In this document: piece after piece, positions 15,298 to 24,871 of the stretch
Numbering within the stretch: position 1 is the stretch's first letter
How the letters are laid out: every line of letters starts with the position of its first letter
NCBI GenBank assembly: GCA_959602365.1
Contig: CAUGSS010000015.1
Location: forward strand, 1-60,241
Source of the DNA: an uncultured Eubacteriales bacterium
GTDB taxonomy: Bacteria; Bacillota; Clostridia; Oscillospirales; Oscillospiraceae
DNA: 60,241 nt
Reading direction: 5' to 3'
Program-made: the position numbers and the translations under genes
The notes under the pieces: model-generated
Database searches by the model: none
The model's input: only the letters and a program-made list of their open reading frames with translations
Told to the model about the DNA's origin: nothing

Positions 15298-18200
15298 ATG
15301 CATGTAAGACCCCGAAACCTTGCCTCCCGGGCCCTGGCGCTGCTGATGGCCCTGGTGCTGTGTCTGAGCCTGCTGCCGGTGATGGCCGGCGCCCAGGAGC
15401 AGACCACCTACACCCAGGTCACTTCGGCGGAGCAGTTCACCACAGGCACCTATTACATGGTTACAGACACCGGCTATGCCCCCGGTGTACTGGACGGAAG
15501 CTGGGTGACTGCCGTGGCTCAGGAGACCGCGCAGAGCGATGCCCTCTGGACGCTGACCGTGGACGGCGATACCGTCACGCTTCAGGATCAGAACGGCACT
15601 TATATCGCCCCTAAGGGTGGCAATAACAACGGTATCCAGCAGGGGGAATACACCTGGAGCTGGAGCTTTGAGAATGGAATGTTTGTCTTTGCGGGCCAAG
15701 GAGACGATACGGTCTATTTGGCCAGCAATAGAAGCAGTGAGAACAAGTTCCGGGCCTATAAGACCACTACAGTGGAAGGAAATCCCAATGGGTATCCCTA
15801 TCAGTTCACCCTCTACAAGGCAGAGGAGATAGACGAACCCGTGACCGTGGCCGCCCCCCAGGCCCAGCCCCAGGGGGGCGAGGTGGCCGGCGGCACTGAG
15901 ATCACCCTGACCTGCGCCACCGCGGGGGCCTCCATCTACTACACCCTGGACGGCAGCCAGCCCACCACGGGCAGCGCGCTGTACGCCGAGGACAACAAGC
16001 CCGTCATCACCCGGGACTGCACCCTGAAGGCGGTGGCGGTGCTGGACGGCGTCCAGAGCGAAATCCAGTCCATCGACTACACGGTGGAGCAGCCCCAGAC
16101 CCCCAGCTATGTCTATCAGCAGATTACCACGCTGGAGGAGCTGACCGCCGGCGGCAACTTTGTGATTGTGGCAAATACCCCCAGCGGTTACCTGGCCCTG
16201 GGAACCCAGGACCAGTATGATACCATCCACAATTTGGTGGAGGGTGTGTCTGTCAATGTGGAAGGGAATACAGTCACCGGTGACAATCTGCCGGTCTGGA
16301 CTGTGGAGGCCACCCAGGACGGCATCAGCCTCTCCGTTAACGGCGAGTACCTGAACAACGCCATGAATAACGGCAATCTGGATTTCCGGGCTACCTCCTT
16401 CAGCTGGATTCCCACAGTCAATGAGGACGGCACCTTCTGGCTGAAGTCCGGCAGCAACTATTATACAAAGCGGTATCTGGCCTGGAAAAATGATGCCTGG
16501 AATCCCGGCTTCTGGGGCTATGGCACCTTCAATGATTCCCCTGAATTTTCTGAGCAGTATTGCGGCGATCTCTTGCTGTTCCGGCAGCAGGAGCAGATTA
16601 CCCCGGAGCCGGAGCCTGACCCGGGGGAATCCACCGCTACGCTGACGGAGGAAATCAGCGAGGGTGACATCGTGACCATCTACTACCTCGCCGAGGGCAA
16701 GGTGATGAGCAGCGAAGGCTACACCTATAACAGCAAGAAGGATGAACTGGTGGCACTGGAGGCCTCGGTGGACGGGGATACCATGACCCTCCCTGAGGGG
16801 GCGGCCCAGTTCAAGGTCTATGAGCAGGATGGCCACTATGTGCTCAAGAGCGACGAAGGCTTCCTGTATCTGGACGGCACCCACGTCCGGCTGGTGGAGG
16901 AACAAGGGGAGTACACCCTGTTTGACCTGGAGCAGACGGAAAACGGCTGGTTTGTGAAGAGCACCAACGCCCAGTACTATGGCAAGGCCCAGTACCTGGA
17001 ATACTATGGCGGTTACTTTACCTGCTACGGTATGGGTAGCAACACCGATCTCTACACCTTCCAGTTCTATCTGTCCGGCACCTTTGACCCCGCCGATGAG
17101 CCTCTGAATCCCGGCGAAGGGGATCAGGAGCCCATCGCCGACGGGGATCAGGTGGTCATCTACGACCCGGCTCAGATGCTGGCCCTGTCTGCCACGGTGC
17201 GGAATTCTTATTATCCCATCGGCGTGTCGGTGGAGGAGGCTGACGGCGCCCTCACCGGCTACGGCGCCACCGAGGTCTGGACCGTGGGGGGCGACGCAGA
17301 GAGCGGCTACACCTTCACCTCCAACGGGGGCCAGACCCTGAGCATGGCCGGCAGTTACTCCTCCGTCTATCCCGGCGCCGGGGACAACGAGACCTGGACG
17401 CTGGAGGCGGCAGGCGAGGGCACCTACTACCTGAAGAACGCTGGCCGGGGCAACTATCTGCTCTGGGATAGCAGCTATGACGACTGGACCACCAGCGCCG
17501 ACGACAAGACCGCCGTGGCCTTCCGGGTGGTGGACGGCCTGCCCGAGGAATCCGACGATGGGAACGGCCTGGAGGTGCGGGCCACTCCGGTCAGCGGCGC
17601 CACCCTGCAGGAGGGAGACACCATTGAGCTGTCTGCCGCCCAGGGTGCTGCCATCTATTACACCACCGACGGCACCGATCCCACCCGGGACAGCGCCGTG
17701 TACACCGGTCCCCTGACGGTGGGCACCGACGTGGACGCCCCCACTGGGGACCAGGATCTGGTCATCCGCGCCATGGCCGTGCTGCCCGCCGCCGAGGAGG
17801 GCGGCGAGGATCAGGTGGGCAGCGTGTGCAGCTTCACCTATAAGGCGCCCATGACGCTGGACGGCTACAGCCTCTACTTCGGACAGCTCCACTCCCACAC
17901 CAATATCTCCGACGGCGCGGGCAGCGTGGAGGAGGCCTTTGAGCACGCCTCCCAGGTGGAGAACCTGGATTTCCTGGCGGTCACCGACCACTCCAACTCC
18001 TTTGACAACGAGAGCGACGACCGGGTGGACCTGGGGACGGATCTGACCGGCGTCAGCTCCGAGTGGGCCCAGGGCCATGAGGCCGCGGCGGCGGTCACCG
18101 ACGGGGACTTCGTGGGCCTCTACGGCTTTGAGATGACCTGGTCCGACGGCTTTGGCCACATCAACACCTTTAACACCCCTGGCTTTGAGAGCCGCAGCAA

Positions 18201-21069
18201 CAGCGAGTTCGGCAACCGCTCCGGCTCCACCGAGGGCTACCAGAACTACTATGACAAGCTGGTGGAGGTGGAATCCTCCCTGTCCCAGTTCAACCACCCC
18301 GGCACCACCTTCGGCGACTTCCAGGACTTCGCCTTCTATGACCCCCAGGTGGATCAGCGCATCACCCTGATCGAGGTGGGCAACGGCGAGGGGGCCATCG
18401 GCTCCAGCGGCTACTTCCCCAGCTATGAGTACTATACCCGGGCCCTGGACAAGGGCTGGCATGTGGCCCCCACCAACAACCAGGACAACCACAAGGGCAA
18501 CTGGGGCGACTCCAACACCGCCCGCAGCGTGGTGCTGGCCGATGCGCTGACCGAGGACGCTATCTATGACGCCATCGCCAACTACCGGGTGTACGCCACC
18601 GAGGACAACGACCTGTCCATCCTCTACTCCCTCAACGGCAACGCCATGGGCTCCATTCTGGGCGGACAGGATGCGGTGGATATTCAGGCCCAGATCAGCG
18701 ATCCCACCGACTCCGGGGATATGAAGGTGGAGGTCATCGTCAACGGCGGCCTGGTCATCGGCACCCAGACGGTCTCCGGCGGCTCCGGCACCGTCAGCTT
18801 CCACTTTGACAGCAACGACTACTCCTACTACTATCTGCGCATCACCCAGGCCGACCAGAACATCGCCGTCACCGCCCCGGTGTGGACCGGCGAGGGGGTC
18901 AACGCCGGCATCTCCCAGACCCAGTGCGACCAGGAGCTGGTGGTCCGGGGGGAGGAAGTGACCATCTCCAGCGAGCTGTACAACAACGCCGGGGCGGATA
19001 TGACCGTCCAGTCCCTGGTCTACACCGTGGAGGATGAGGTCATCTACACCGCCGATCCGGCCTCGATTGGGGAAAACGGCGTACTCGCCTCCGGCGCTTC
19101 CGCCACGGTCTCCTTCCCCTATGCCTTCCCCGCCGCCGGACAGACCACTGTGGATGTGACGCTGTCCGCCGCCATCGGGGGAACGGACTACACCTTCACC
19201 AGCGTGCTCCAGCTGGAGGTCACCGACGCCTCCCTGGTCACCCGGATCCTGGTGGACGGCACCCACTACAATGACTATGTCACCGGATACTACTCCGGCA
19301 ACATGGGCAACTTCACCGCCCTGGCCGCCCAGATGGGGGCTCAGGTCACCGTCAAACAGCCCGGCGAGACCATCACCGCCGCCGACCTGGAGGGGGTCTC
19401 CATGCTGGTGATCTCCGCCCCGCTGAAGACCAATCAGAACAACGTCGTCCCCACGGAGGAGACCAACTTCTCCGAGGAATTCATCCGGATGGTGGCCGAC
19501 TACGCCCGGAGCGGCGGCACCGTGATCCTGTGCGGCCTGGCCGACTACCAGGACAGCAATAACGGCGCCCCCTACTGCTCCACCGAGCAGATCAACCCCA
19601 TCCTGGAGGCCATGGGGGCCACCATGCGGCTCAACGACGACGAGGTGCTGGACGACGACACCGACTATAACGGCGGCGACACCCAGACCTACCGGGTCTA
19701 CATGGACAACTTCAATACGGAGGACTTTGCCGAACTCTTTGAGGGGCTCCAGGAGGGCCAGGTCTACAGCGCCTACTCCGGCGCCTCCGTGGACCTGGGC
19801 GAAAACGGCCAGGCCATCGTCCGGGGCTCTGAGAACTGCTACTCCATCAACTCCAAGACCCGCCCCGAGGGGGCCGAGGGCGAGTGGGACAGCGGCAAGC
19901 CTCGGGGCAGCACCGCCAGCGGCTCCTATGCCCCGGACACCGCCGTGGTTCAGAAGGGCGACGTGGTCACCCTGGCCACCGAGACCGTGGGCGAGGGCCG
20001 GGTCTACCTGGCCGGCACCGTGTTCCTGTCCGACTTCGAGATCTCCGACAGCTCCGGCGTGGACTATGGCGACGCCAGCTATGCCAACAAGGTCCTCCTG
20101 CAGAACATCATCTCCTCGGTGCTCAAGCAGCCTGAGATCAGCACCATCGCCGAGGCCCGCCAGGGCCAGGAGGGGGATGTGTTCACCGTCCAGGGCCTGG
20201 TGACCGCCGGCAATGTGGAGCCCAACGCCTTCTTTGACACCATCTATATTCAGGATGAGACCGGCGGCATCGACATCTATCCCGTCTCCGACGCCGACGG
20301 CACCTTCCAGGTGGGCCAGAGGGTCCAGGTCTCCGGCTCCTGGGATCAGTACCAGGGCGATGTGGAGCTGCGGGTCATTGACATTGCGCTGATTGACAGC
20401 GCGGTCAACCCGGTGGCGCCCACAGCCCTCACCCTGGCCCAGGCCAACGATTACGCGGCCAACGGCGGCCTGCTGGCCAGTGTCAGCGGCACGGTGAAAT
20501 CTGTGGAGCAGGTCAGCGGCGTGGTCAGCGAGGTCATCCTCACCGACGGCCAGACCGACTTCCGGCTGCTGTTCAACAACTACATCGGCTACTCCGATGA
20601 GACCTCTCCGGCCCTGGAGGGCTTTGTCCGGGAGGGAGCCCAGATCTCCGCCGCGGGTATCGTCTACTATGACCCGGATGGGGCCTGCCTGCGGATCCGG
20701 GACCGCTCCGAGGTGACGCTGCTGAATGGGGAAGAGCCGGAGGATCCCTCCACTGACCCCGGCGAAGAACCGGAGCAGCCCGGCGGCGGGACCACCGATC
20801 CCGGCGATACCACCGACCCCACCGACCCGGGGACGGGCACCACGGAGCCCGGTGACACCACGCCCGGCGGCGGCGATCAGTCCGGCGGTGACTCCGGCCA
20901 GGACGGCGATACCGCCCAGTCCGGCAGCAGCACCTCCGGCGGCACATCCGCCTCGCCCAAGACCGGAGATGACAGCCGGCCCGTCCTCTGGGGCGCCCTG
21001 CTGCTCTGCGGCGTGGCCGGAGTGGCAGCCCTGGTGGTGTTTGCCCGGCGGAAAAAGGGCGAACACTGA
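15298..21069 (+). CDS. Sortase-anchored CehA/McbA-type PHP-domain surface protein
   Basis: 1923 residues. Signal peptide at 1-32. The next 800 residues are beta-rich repeats, including two chitobiase-C-terminal-like modules (ASIYYTLDGSQPTT near 225 and AIYYTTDGTDPTRD near 783). A PHP metallo-phosphoesterase domain of the CehA/McbA kind begins at about 856: LHSHTNISDG, AVTDHSNS, FNHPGTTFGD and a late NQDNHKG histidine. Beyond it are a Big-like module, a glutamine-amidotransferase-like segment (about 1315-1470) and an OB-fold-like module (about 1615-1780, FTVQGLVTAGN). The C-terminus carries SPKTGD, a hydrophobic span and RRKKGEH. Likely an extracellular phosphoesterase or hydrolase on a polymer; substrate unknown. 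Confidence 0.8.
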   Translation: MHVRPRNLASRALALLMALVLCLSLLPVMAGAQEQTTYTQVTSAEQFTTGTYYMVTDTGYAPGVLDGSWVTAVAQETAQSDALWTLTVDGDTVTLQDQNGTYIAPKGGNNNGIQQGEYTWSWSFENGMFVFAGQGDDTVYLASNRSSENKFRAYKTTTVEGNPNGYPYQFTLYKAEEIDEPVTVAAPQAQPQGGEVAGGTEITLTCATAGASIYYTLDGSQPTTGSALYAEDNKPVITRDCTLKAVAVLDGVQSEIQSIDYTVEQPQTPSYVYQQITTLEELTAGGNFVIVANTPSGYLALGTQDQYDTIHNLVEGVSVNVEGNTVTGDNLPVWTVEATQDGISLSVNGEYLNNAMNNGNLDFRATSFSWIPTVNEDGTFWLKSGSNYYTKRYLAWKNDAWNPGFWGYGTFNDSPEFSEQYCGDLLLFRQQEQITPEPEPDPGESTATLTEEISEGDIVTIYYLAEGKVMSSEGYTYNSKKDELVALEASVDGDTMTLPEGAAQFKVYEQDGHYVLKSDEGFLYLDGTHVRLVEEQGEYTLFDLEQTENGWFVKSTNAQYYGKAQYLEYYGGYFTCYGMGSNTDLYTFQFYLSGTFDPADEPLNPGEGDQEPIADGDQVVIYDPAQMLALSATVRNSYYPIGVSVEEADGALTGYGATEVWTVGGDAESGYTFTSNGGQTLSMAGSYSSVYPGAGDNETWTLEAAGEGTYYLKNAGRGNYLLWDSSYDDWTTSADDKTAVAFRVVDGLPEESDDGNGLEVRATPVSGATLQEGDTIELSAAQGAAIYYTTDGTDPTRDSAVYTGPLTVGTDVDAPTGDQDLVIRAMAVLPAAEEGGEDQVGSVCSFTYKAPMTLDGYSLYFGQLHSHTNISDGAGSVEEAFEHASQVENLDFLAVTDHSNSFDNESDDRVDLGTDLTGVSSEWAQGHEAAAAVTDGDFVGLYGFEMTWSDGFGHINTFNTPGFESRSNSEFGNRSGSTEGYQNYYDKLVEVESSLSQFNHPGTTFGDFQDFAFYDPQVDQRITLIEVGNGEGAIGSSGYFPSYEYYTRALDKGWHVAPTNNQDNHKGNWGDSNTARSVVLADALTEDAIYDAIANYRVYATEDNDLSILYSLNGNAMGSILGGQDAVDIQAQISDPTDSGDMKVEVIVNGGLVIGTQTVSGGSGTVSFHFDSNDYSYYYLRITQADQNIAVTAPVWTGEGVNAGISQTQCDQELVVRGEEVTISSELYNNAGADMTVQSLVYTVEDEVIYTADPASIGENGVLASGASATVSFPYAFPAAGQTTVDVTLSAAIGGTDYTFTSVLQLEVTDASLVTRILVDGTHYNDYVTGYYSGNMGNFTALAAQMGAQVTVKQPGETITAADLEGVSMLVISAPLKTNQNNVVPTEETNFSEEFIRMVADYARSGGTVILCGLADYQDSNNGAPYCSTEQINPILEAMGATMRLNDDEVLDDDTDYNGGDTQTYRVYMDNFNTEDFAELFEGLQEGQVYSAYSGASVDLGENGQAIVRGSENCYSINSKTRPEGAEGEWDSGKPRGSTASGSYAPDTAVVQKGDVVTLATETVGEGRVYLAGTVFLSDFEISDSSGVDYGDASYANKVLLQNIISSVLKQPEISTIAEARQGQEGDVFTVQGLVTAGNVEPNAFFDTIYIQDETGGIDIYPVSDADGTFQVGQRVQVSGSWDQYQGDVELRVIDIALIDSAVNPVAPTALTLAQANDYAANGGLLASVSGTVKSVEQVSGVVSEVILTDGQTDFRLLFNNYIGYSDETSPALEGFVREGAQISAAGIVYYDPDGACLRIRDRSEVTLLNGEEPEDPSTDPGEEPEQPGGGTTDPGDTTDPTDPGTGTTEPGDTTPGGGDQSGGDSGQDGDTAQSGSSTSGGTSASPKTGDDSRPVLWGALLLCGVAGVAALVVFARRKKGEH

Positions 21070-21445
21070 GGAATCCCCGGCCGTTGGGCCGGGCGGGGCA
21101 GCTTCAGTTCCATGAGATATTCCGTCCAAACCGGCTCCGGCGGCCCAACAGGGCCGCCGGACGGAGCCGGGAAGAGAGTGCCCCGGCACAGAACAGCGCG
21201 CGCCGCAAATTGCGGCGCGCGCCCTTTTGTCCTGCGGGGAGGCGTTTTGCCGTCGGGGGCGGGGGCAGTTCCCCGGGCTGCGTCTGAACAGGGCGATGGA
21301 TGTCCCCGCTTTGGAGGAGAGGTGGACAGATGGACACCGGGGAAGAGGCGCAAAAGCGGAGCGCGCGCCCGCCGAGGCGGACGTGCGCTCCTGAAGCAAG
21401 GAAAAAAGGGAATGGGAAAACGAAATAATGCCGGTGCCGGAGGGC
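21070..21445. other. Intergenic region between surface protein and convergent activase
   Basis: 376 bases without a supported gene. It has two strong inverted repeats: 21131-21170 (with a small bulge) and 21196-21222 followed by CCTTTTG. The rest, to about 21440, is G-rich sequence. Confidence 0.55.
21196..21228 (+). terminator. Terminator after the PHP surface protein
   Basis: Arms 21196-21206 and 21212-21222 pair perfectly around AAATT, followed by CCTTTTG. Orientation fits the plus-strand surface-protein transcript. Confidence 0.65.
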
Positions 21446-22357
21446 TCAGCCCCCCACCTGCACCCGCAGACCGGCCTCTCTGAGCCGCTCCACCAAGGGG
21501 GCCACGTCGGCCTCGGAGAGGGGCGGGGTGCCGTCCCCCATGGGGTAGGGCATGCCCAGCTCATCGTATTTGACCCGGCCGAAAGTGTGGTAGGGCAGCA
21601 CGTCCACCCGCTCCACGTTGGGGGAGGCGGAGAGCAGCGCTATGGCGGCGCCCAGCTCCTCCGGGCTGTCGTTGCGGCCGGGGATGACGGGCAGCCGGAC
21701 AATGACCGGCTTGCCGATCCCGGTCAGATGGCGGAAGGTGTCCAGGATGGGGCCGTTGGACACCCCGGTGTTGGCCCGGTGCCTGGCCGGGTCCATCCCC
21801 TTCAGGTCGAAGAGCACCAGGTCGGCCTCCTCCAGCACCCGGAGGCTGTCCGGCCGGGCCAGGTAGCCGCAGCTGTCCACGGCCACCGGGATGCCCGCCC
21901 CGTGGCACAGGCCGATCAGCTCCAGGCAGAAGGCGGGGAAACAGGTGGCCTCCCCCCCGCCGATGGTGAGCCCGCCCCCGGAGCGGTCGAAGTAGGGCTT
22001 CTCCCGCAGCAGGTCCTCAAAGATCTCCCGGGCGGTCATGGGCTCCCCCGCCGGGCGCAGGGCCTCCTGCCAGCAGGCACAGACGCATTTGCCGCAGCCG
22101 TCGCAGCGGCTCCAGTCCACGGCGGCCCGGCCCTCCGCCAGGGAGATGGCCCCGGCGGGACAGGCGGGCAGGCAGCGGCCGCAGCCGTTGCAGTGCTCTT
22201 TGAGATAGCGCAGCTGGGGGGCGAAGCTCTGGCCCTCCGGGTTGCAGCACCAGGCGCAGCGCAGGGGGCAGCCCTTCAGGAAGATGGTGGTGCGGATGCC
22301 CCAGCCGTCCACAAAGGAGCCGTTGACCCGGTTGAAGATCAGGGCGGTCTCGCTCAT
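21446..22357 (-). CDS. Glycyl-radical-enzyme activating protein (radical SAM)
   Basis: 303 residues. Radical SAM activase that would install a glycyl radical using S-adenosylmethionine. The SAM cluster motif is GCPLRCAWC (CxxxCxxC, about residues 30-37). An inserted ferredoxin-like region at about 58-100 has two further cluster motifs, CNGCGRCLPAC and CDGCGKCVCAC, as in activases of the large non-PFL subgroup (for example glycerol or choline enzymes). A GGGE motif for SAM binding follows. It lies 18 bases downstream of the enzyme gene on the same strand. All cofactor motifs look intact, which matters because its presumed partner lacks the acceptor glycine. Confidence 0.9.
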   Translation of the reverse strand: MSETALIFNRVNGSFVDGWGIRTTIFLKGCPLRCAWCCNPEGQSFAPQLRYLKEHCNGCGRCLPACPAGAISLAEGRAAVDWSRCDGCGKCVCACWQEALRPAGEPMTAREIFEDLLREKPYFDRSGGGLTIGGGEATCFPAFCLELIGLCHGAGIPVAVDSCGYLARPDSLRVLEEADLVLFDLKGMDPARHRANTGVSNGPILDTFRHLTGIGKPVIVRLPVIPGRNDSPEELGAAIALLSASPNVERVDVLPYHTFGRVKYDELGMPYPMGDGTPPLSEADVAPLVERLREAGLRVQVGG

Positions 22358-22375
22358 GGTGTCACCTCGTCTCTG

Positions 22376-24745
22376 TCAGATCCGGTCGAATTCGTAGCGG
22401 CGGATGATGTCGTCCTGGAGGTCCCGGCTCAGCTCCACATAGTAGGCGCTGTAGGTGGCCACCCGCACCAGCAGGTCCCGGTAGCGCTCCGGGTGGATCT
22501 GGGCGTCCCGGAGCACCTGGCCGTCCACGAAGTTGAACTGGACCAGGTCGCCCCCGGTCTCGCAGAAGGCCAGCAGGGCGTCGGCGAACTTCCCGATGCC
22601 CGCCGGGGAGGAGACCGCCTTGGCGGACAGCCGCACGTTCAGGATGGAGCCGTGGGACAGCTTCACCTGGTCCAGATGGGCCACCGAGGCCAGGGTGGAG
22701 GTGAAGCCGGCGGTGTTGCGGCCCTGATAGGGGGAGATGCCCCCCTCGGAGAGGGGCATGTCCCGCTTCCGGCCGTCGGGCTGGGCCCCCACCACATGGC
22801 CGAAGGGGATGTTGATGGTCATGGCCAGGCAGGCCGCCGTGGTTTTGACCCCACGGTAAGAGGTGTGGGTGTGGAGGTAATCGCAGGAGCGGGCCAGCAC
22901 GTCCCGGGTGAGGTCGTCCACATAGGGCTGGTTGTTGCCGAATTTGGGCACCCGGCGCAGCAGGTAGACCGCCTCGTCGTCCCCCTCCAGGTTGTTGTCC
23001 AGCAGCCGGAGCAGCCGGTCCCAGGTCAGGCTCTTGTCCTCGTAGATGGTCTTTTTGATGGCGGCCAGGCTGTCCCCCACGTTGGGCACCCCCACGAAGG
23101 CGCTGGTGTGGGTGGTGAGCCGGACGCCGTTCTCGTTGATGTCCAGCCCCCGCTCCATGCAGCCCTCGTAGAAGGAGGAGAGCAGCGGGCAGGGCATCTG
23201 CTCGTAGAGGGACAGGTCGGCGTTTTTGAAGTAGAACAGCCGCCGCATCACATACTCGAACTCCCGCTCAAAGGCGTCGGCCAGGGCCTCGAAGGTGGCA
23301 AAATCCCGGGGATCCCCCAGGTCAATCCCCAGCTGCTGGCCGGTCACCGGGGACACCCCCCGGTGGAGCAGCAGGTCCAGGATCAGGGGATAGTTGAAGC
23401 TGGAGCCCCCGATGTCGTGGGTGACGGCGGGGATGGTGGGGTTGTGGCAGCCGGTGGAGATGTAGTTGTTGGCGTCCTCCAGCGGGATGCCGGTGGAGGT
23501 CAGGGCCCGGATGGTGGTGGTGTCGCTGACGAATTTCAGCTTGCCCTTCAGGTCCCGGGCCACCTCGCAGGCCCGCACCAGGAAGTCCCGGGGGTTTTTG
23601 GGGCTGACCCGGACCACCAGGTCCTCGTTGACCAGCCCCACGCAGGCCTCCGCCTCCAAGAAGAGATAGGACAGCTCGTTGACCGCGTCCTCCCCGGCGG
23701 CGTCCACCCCGCCGATGGTGACCCCCTGCATGGTGGGGGAGCCGCTCATCATGGTGGAGACAATCTCCGCCTGGGGGTTCAGCACCCCGTTCATTTTGAT
23801 AAAGACCAGGCTGATCAGCTCCCCGGCCTCCTCCGGGGTGAGGACGCCCCGGTCCAGGTCGGCGCGGTAGTAGGGGTAGAGGTACTGGTCTGCCCGGCCC
23901 AGGGACATGCCCGCCCCCCAGCCCTCCACCATCAGGCTGACGTAGACGAACCAGCAGGACTGGAGGGCCTCCCGGAAGGACTCCGCCGGGTGGAGGGGCA
24001 CCTTGCGGCACACCCGCTGGATCTCCAGCAGCTCGGCCCGGCGGGCCTCATCGGCCTCCCCGGCGGCCAGCTCCCCGGCCAGGTCGGCGTAGCGCCGGGC
24101 GAAGGTCTCCACCCCGTCGTAGCATTCCAGCATGGCCTGGAGCAGGTGGCCCTTGTGCATGTCCTCGAATTTCCCCGGGTCCAGCCGCTCCTGCTCCCGC
24201 CGGATCTTGCGGCGCATCCCCTCCAGCCCCGCCGAGAGCAGCTCGGCGTAGTCGATGGCCACATGGCAGAAGTGGTGGCCGTTCTCGCTGAAGCCCATGC
24301 TGCTCACCGCCACATGGTCGTACGCCTTCAGCTCCTCGGGCACCAGGCGCTGGAGCTGGTCGAAGAGGGACTTGCCCCGCCAGTAGGGGACGTACTCCCG
24401 CAGGCAGGCCTTCTCCGCCTCGCTCAGGGGGAGATAGGGGTCGTGCTCCCGCCGGTCCAGGCGGTCCATCTCCTCCAAAATCCACTCGGCGCTGATCTCG
24501 GGCAGCAGGGAGCCGCCCCGGACCTTGCTGGTCTGCCGCCCCACGATCAGCTCCCCGTCGGCGATGCCCACGCTCATGTGGGACAGGATGTGCTTGAGGG
24601 CCCGGCCCCGGCGGATCACCGCCGGACAGCCCTCGGTCTGCCGGTAGGACTCGGTCATATAGTAGCCCCGCTCCACGCAGATGGCCCCCTGGGTGAGCAT
24701 CTGGGCGCGCAGCCGTTGAACCCGCTCTGTCGCCTGAAGTTTCAT
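22376..24745 (-). CDS. Glycyl-radical-enzyme family protein with Thr in place of the radical glycine
   Basis: 789 residues, normal size for the PFL/glycerol-dehydratase-like superfamily. N-terminal PFL domain, with the thiyl-cysteine loop ISTGCHNPTIP (Cys433). Most dehydratase and decarboxylase members have CVE there; here it is CHN. The C-terminal glycyl loop reads LLVRVATYSAYYVELS. The consensus is RV-x-G-Y/F, but residue 764 is threonine (codon ACC, plus-strand 22454-22456), two base changes away from a glycine codon. All surrounding residues match the family, so alignment is not in doubt. An intact activase follows and a LysR gene is divergent. It may be an inactive paralogue, a regulatory subunit, or a new chemistry. 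Confidence 0.88.
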   Translation of the reverse strand: MKLQATERVQRLRAQMLTQGAICVERGYYMTESYRQTEGCPAVIRRGRALKHILSHMSVGIADGELIVGRQTSKVRGGSLLPEISAEWILEEMDRLDRREHDPYLPLSEAEKACLREYVPYWRGKSLFDQLQRLVPEELKAYDHVAVSSMGFSENGHHFCHVAIDYAELLSAGLEGMRRKIRREQERLDPGKFEDMHKGHLLQAMLECYDGVETFARRYADLAGELAAGEADEARRAELLEIQRVCRKVPLHPAESFREALQSCWFVYVSLMVEGWGAGMSLGRADQYLYPYYRADLDRGVLTPEEAGELISLVFIKMNGVLNPQAEIVSTMMSGSPTMQGVTIGGVDAAGEDAVNELSYLFLEAEACVGLVNEDLVVRVSPKNPRDFLVRACEVARDLKGKLKFVSDTTTIRALTSTGIPLEDANNYISTGCHNPTIPAVTHDIGGSSFNYPLILDLLLHRGVSPVTGQQLGIDLGDPRDFATFEALADAFEREFEYVMRRLFYFKNADLSLYEQMPCPLLSSFYEGCMERGLDINENGVRLTTHTSAFVGVPNVGDSLAAIKKTIYEDKSLTWDRLLRLLDNNLEGDDEAVYLLRRVPKFGNNQPYVDDLTRDVLARSCDYLHTHTSYRGVKTTAACLAMTINIPFGHVVGAQPDGRKRDMPLSEGGISPYQGRNTAGFTSTLASVAHLDQVKLSHGSILNVRLSAKAVSSPAGIGKFADALLAFCETGGDLVQFNFVDGQVLRDAQIHPERYRDLLVRVATYSAYYVELSRDLQDDIIRRYEFDRI

Positions 24746-24785
24746 GGAAAATCGCCTCCTGTTTTCGTTATGTTCTCACAAAAAG

Positions 24786-24814
24786 ATTATAGGTGTTGAC
24801 AACTGTTTTGTCCA
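24786..24814 (-). promoter_or_regulatory. Promoter of the glycyl-radical-type operon
   Basis: On the minus strand TGGACA (24809-24814), 17-base spacer, TATAAT (24786-24791). It overlaps the divergent lysR promoter almost entirely, so one bound regulator could control both. Confidence 0.7.
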
Positions 24815-24823
24815 ATATATAAT
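24796..24823 (+). promoter_or_regulatory. Promoter of the lysR-type gene at 24872
   Basis: Consensus TTGACA (24796-24801), 16-base spacer, TATAAT (24818-24823). The interval also contains the imperfect inverted repeat TTGACAACTGTTTTGTCCAA, a possible LysR-type site. Confidence 0.78.
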
Positions 24824-24871
24824 AGTGAAGAGAATGTTTAATCAAACTAAACAGTTAGGGGAGGGGCGGCT

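Noticed and set aside
15205..21564. 2119-codon open frame on the minus strand
   Set aside because: Antisense to the PHP surface protein. The translation is V/G/H-rich with no domain and arises from codon bias at the third position.
22454..22456. Sequencing error as the cause of the missing glycine
   Set aside because: Glycine codons (GGN) differ from ACC at two positions and the frame is intact on both sides, so one miscall is not enough.
21428..24799. 1123-codon open frame on the plus strand opposite the radical enzyme and activase
   Set aside because: Both minus-strand genes show clear family motifs; the plus frame has none.
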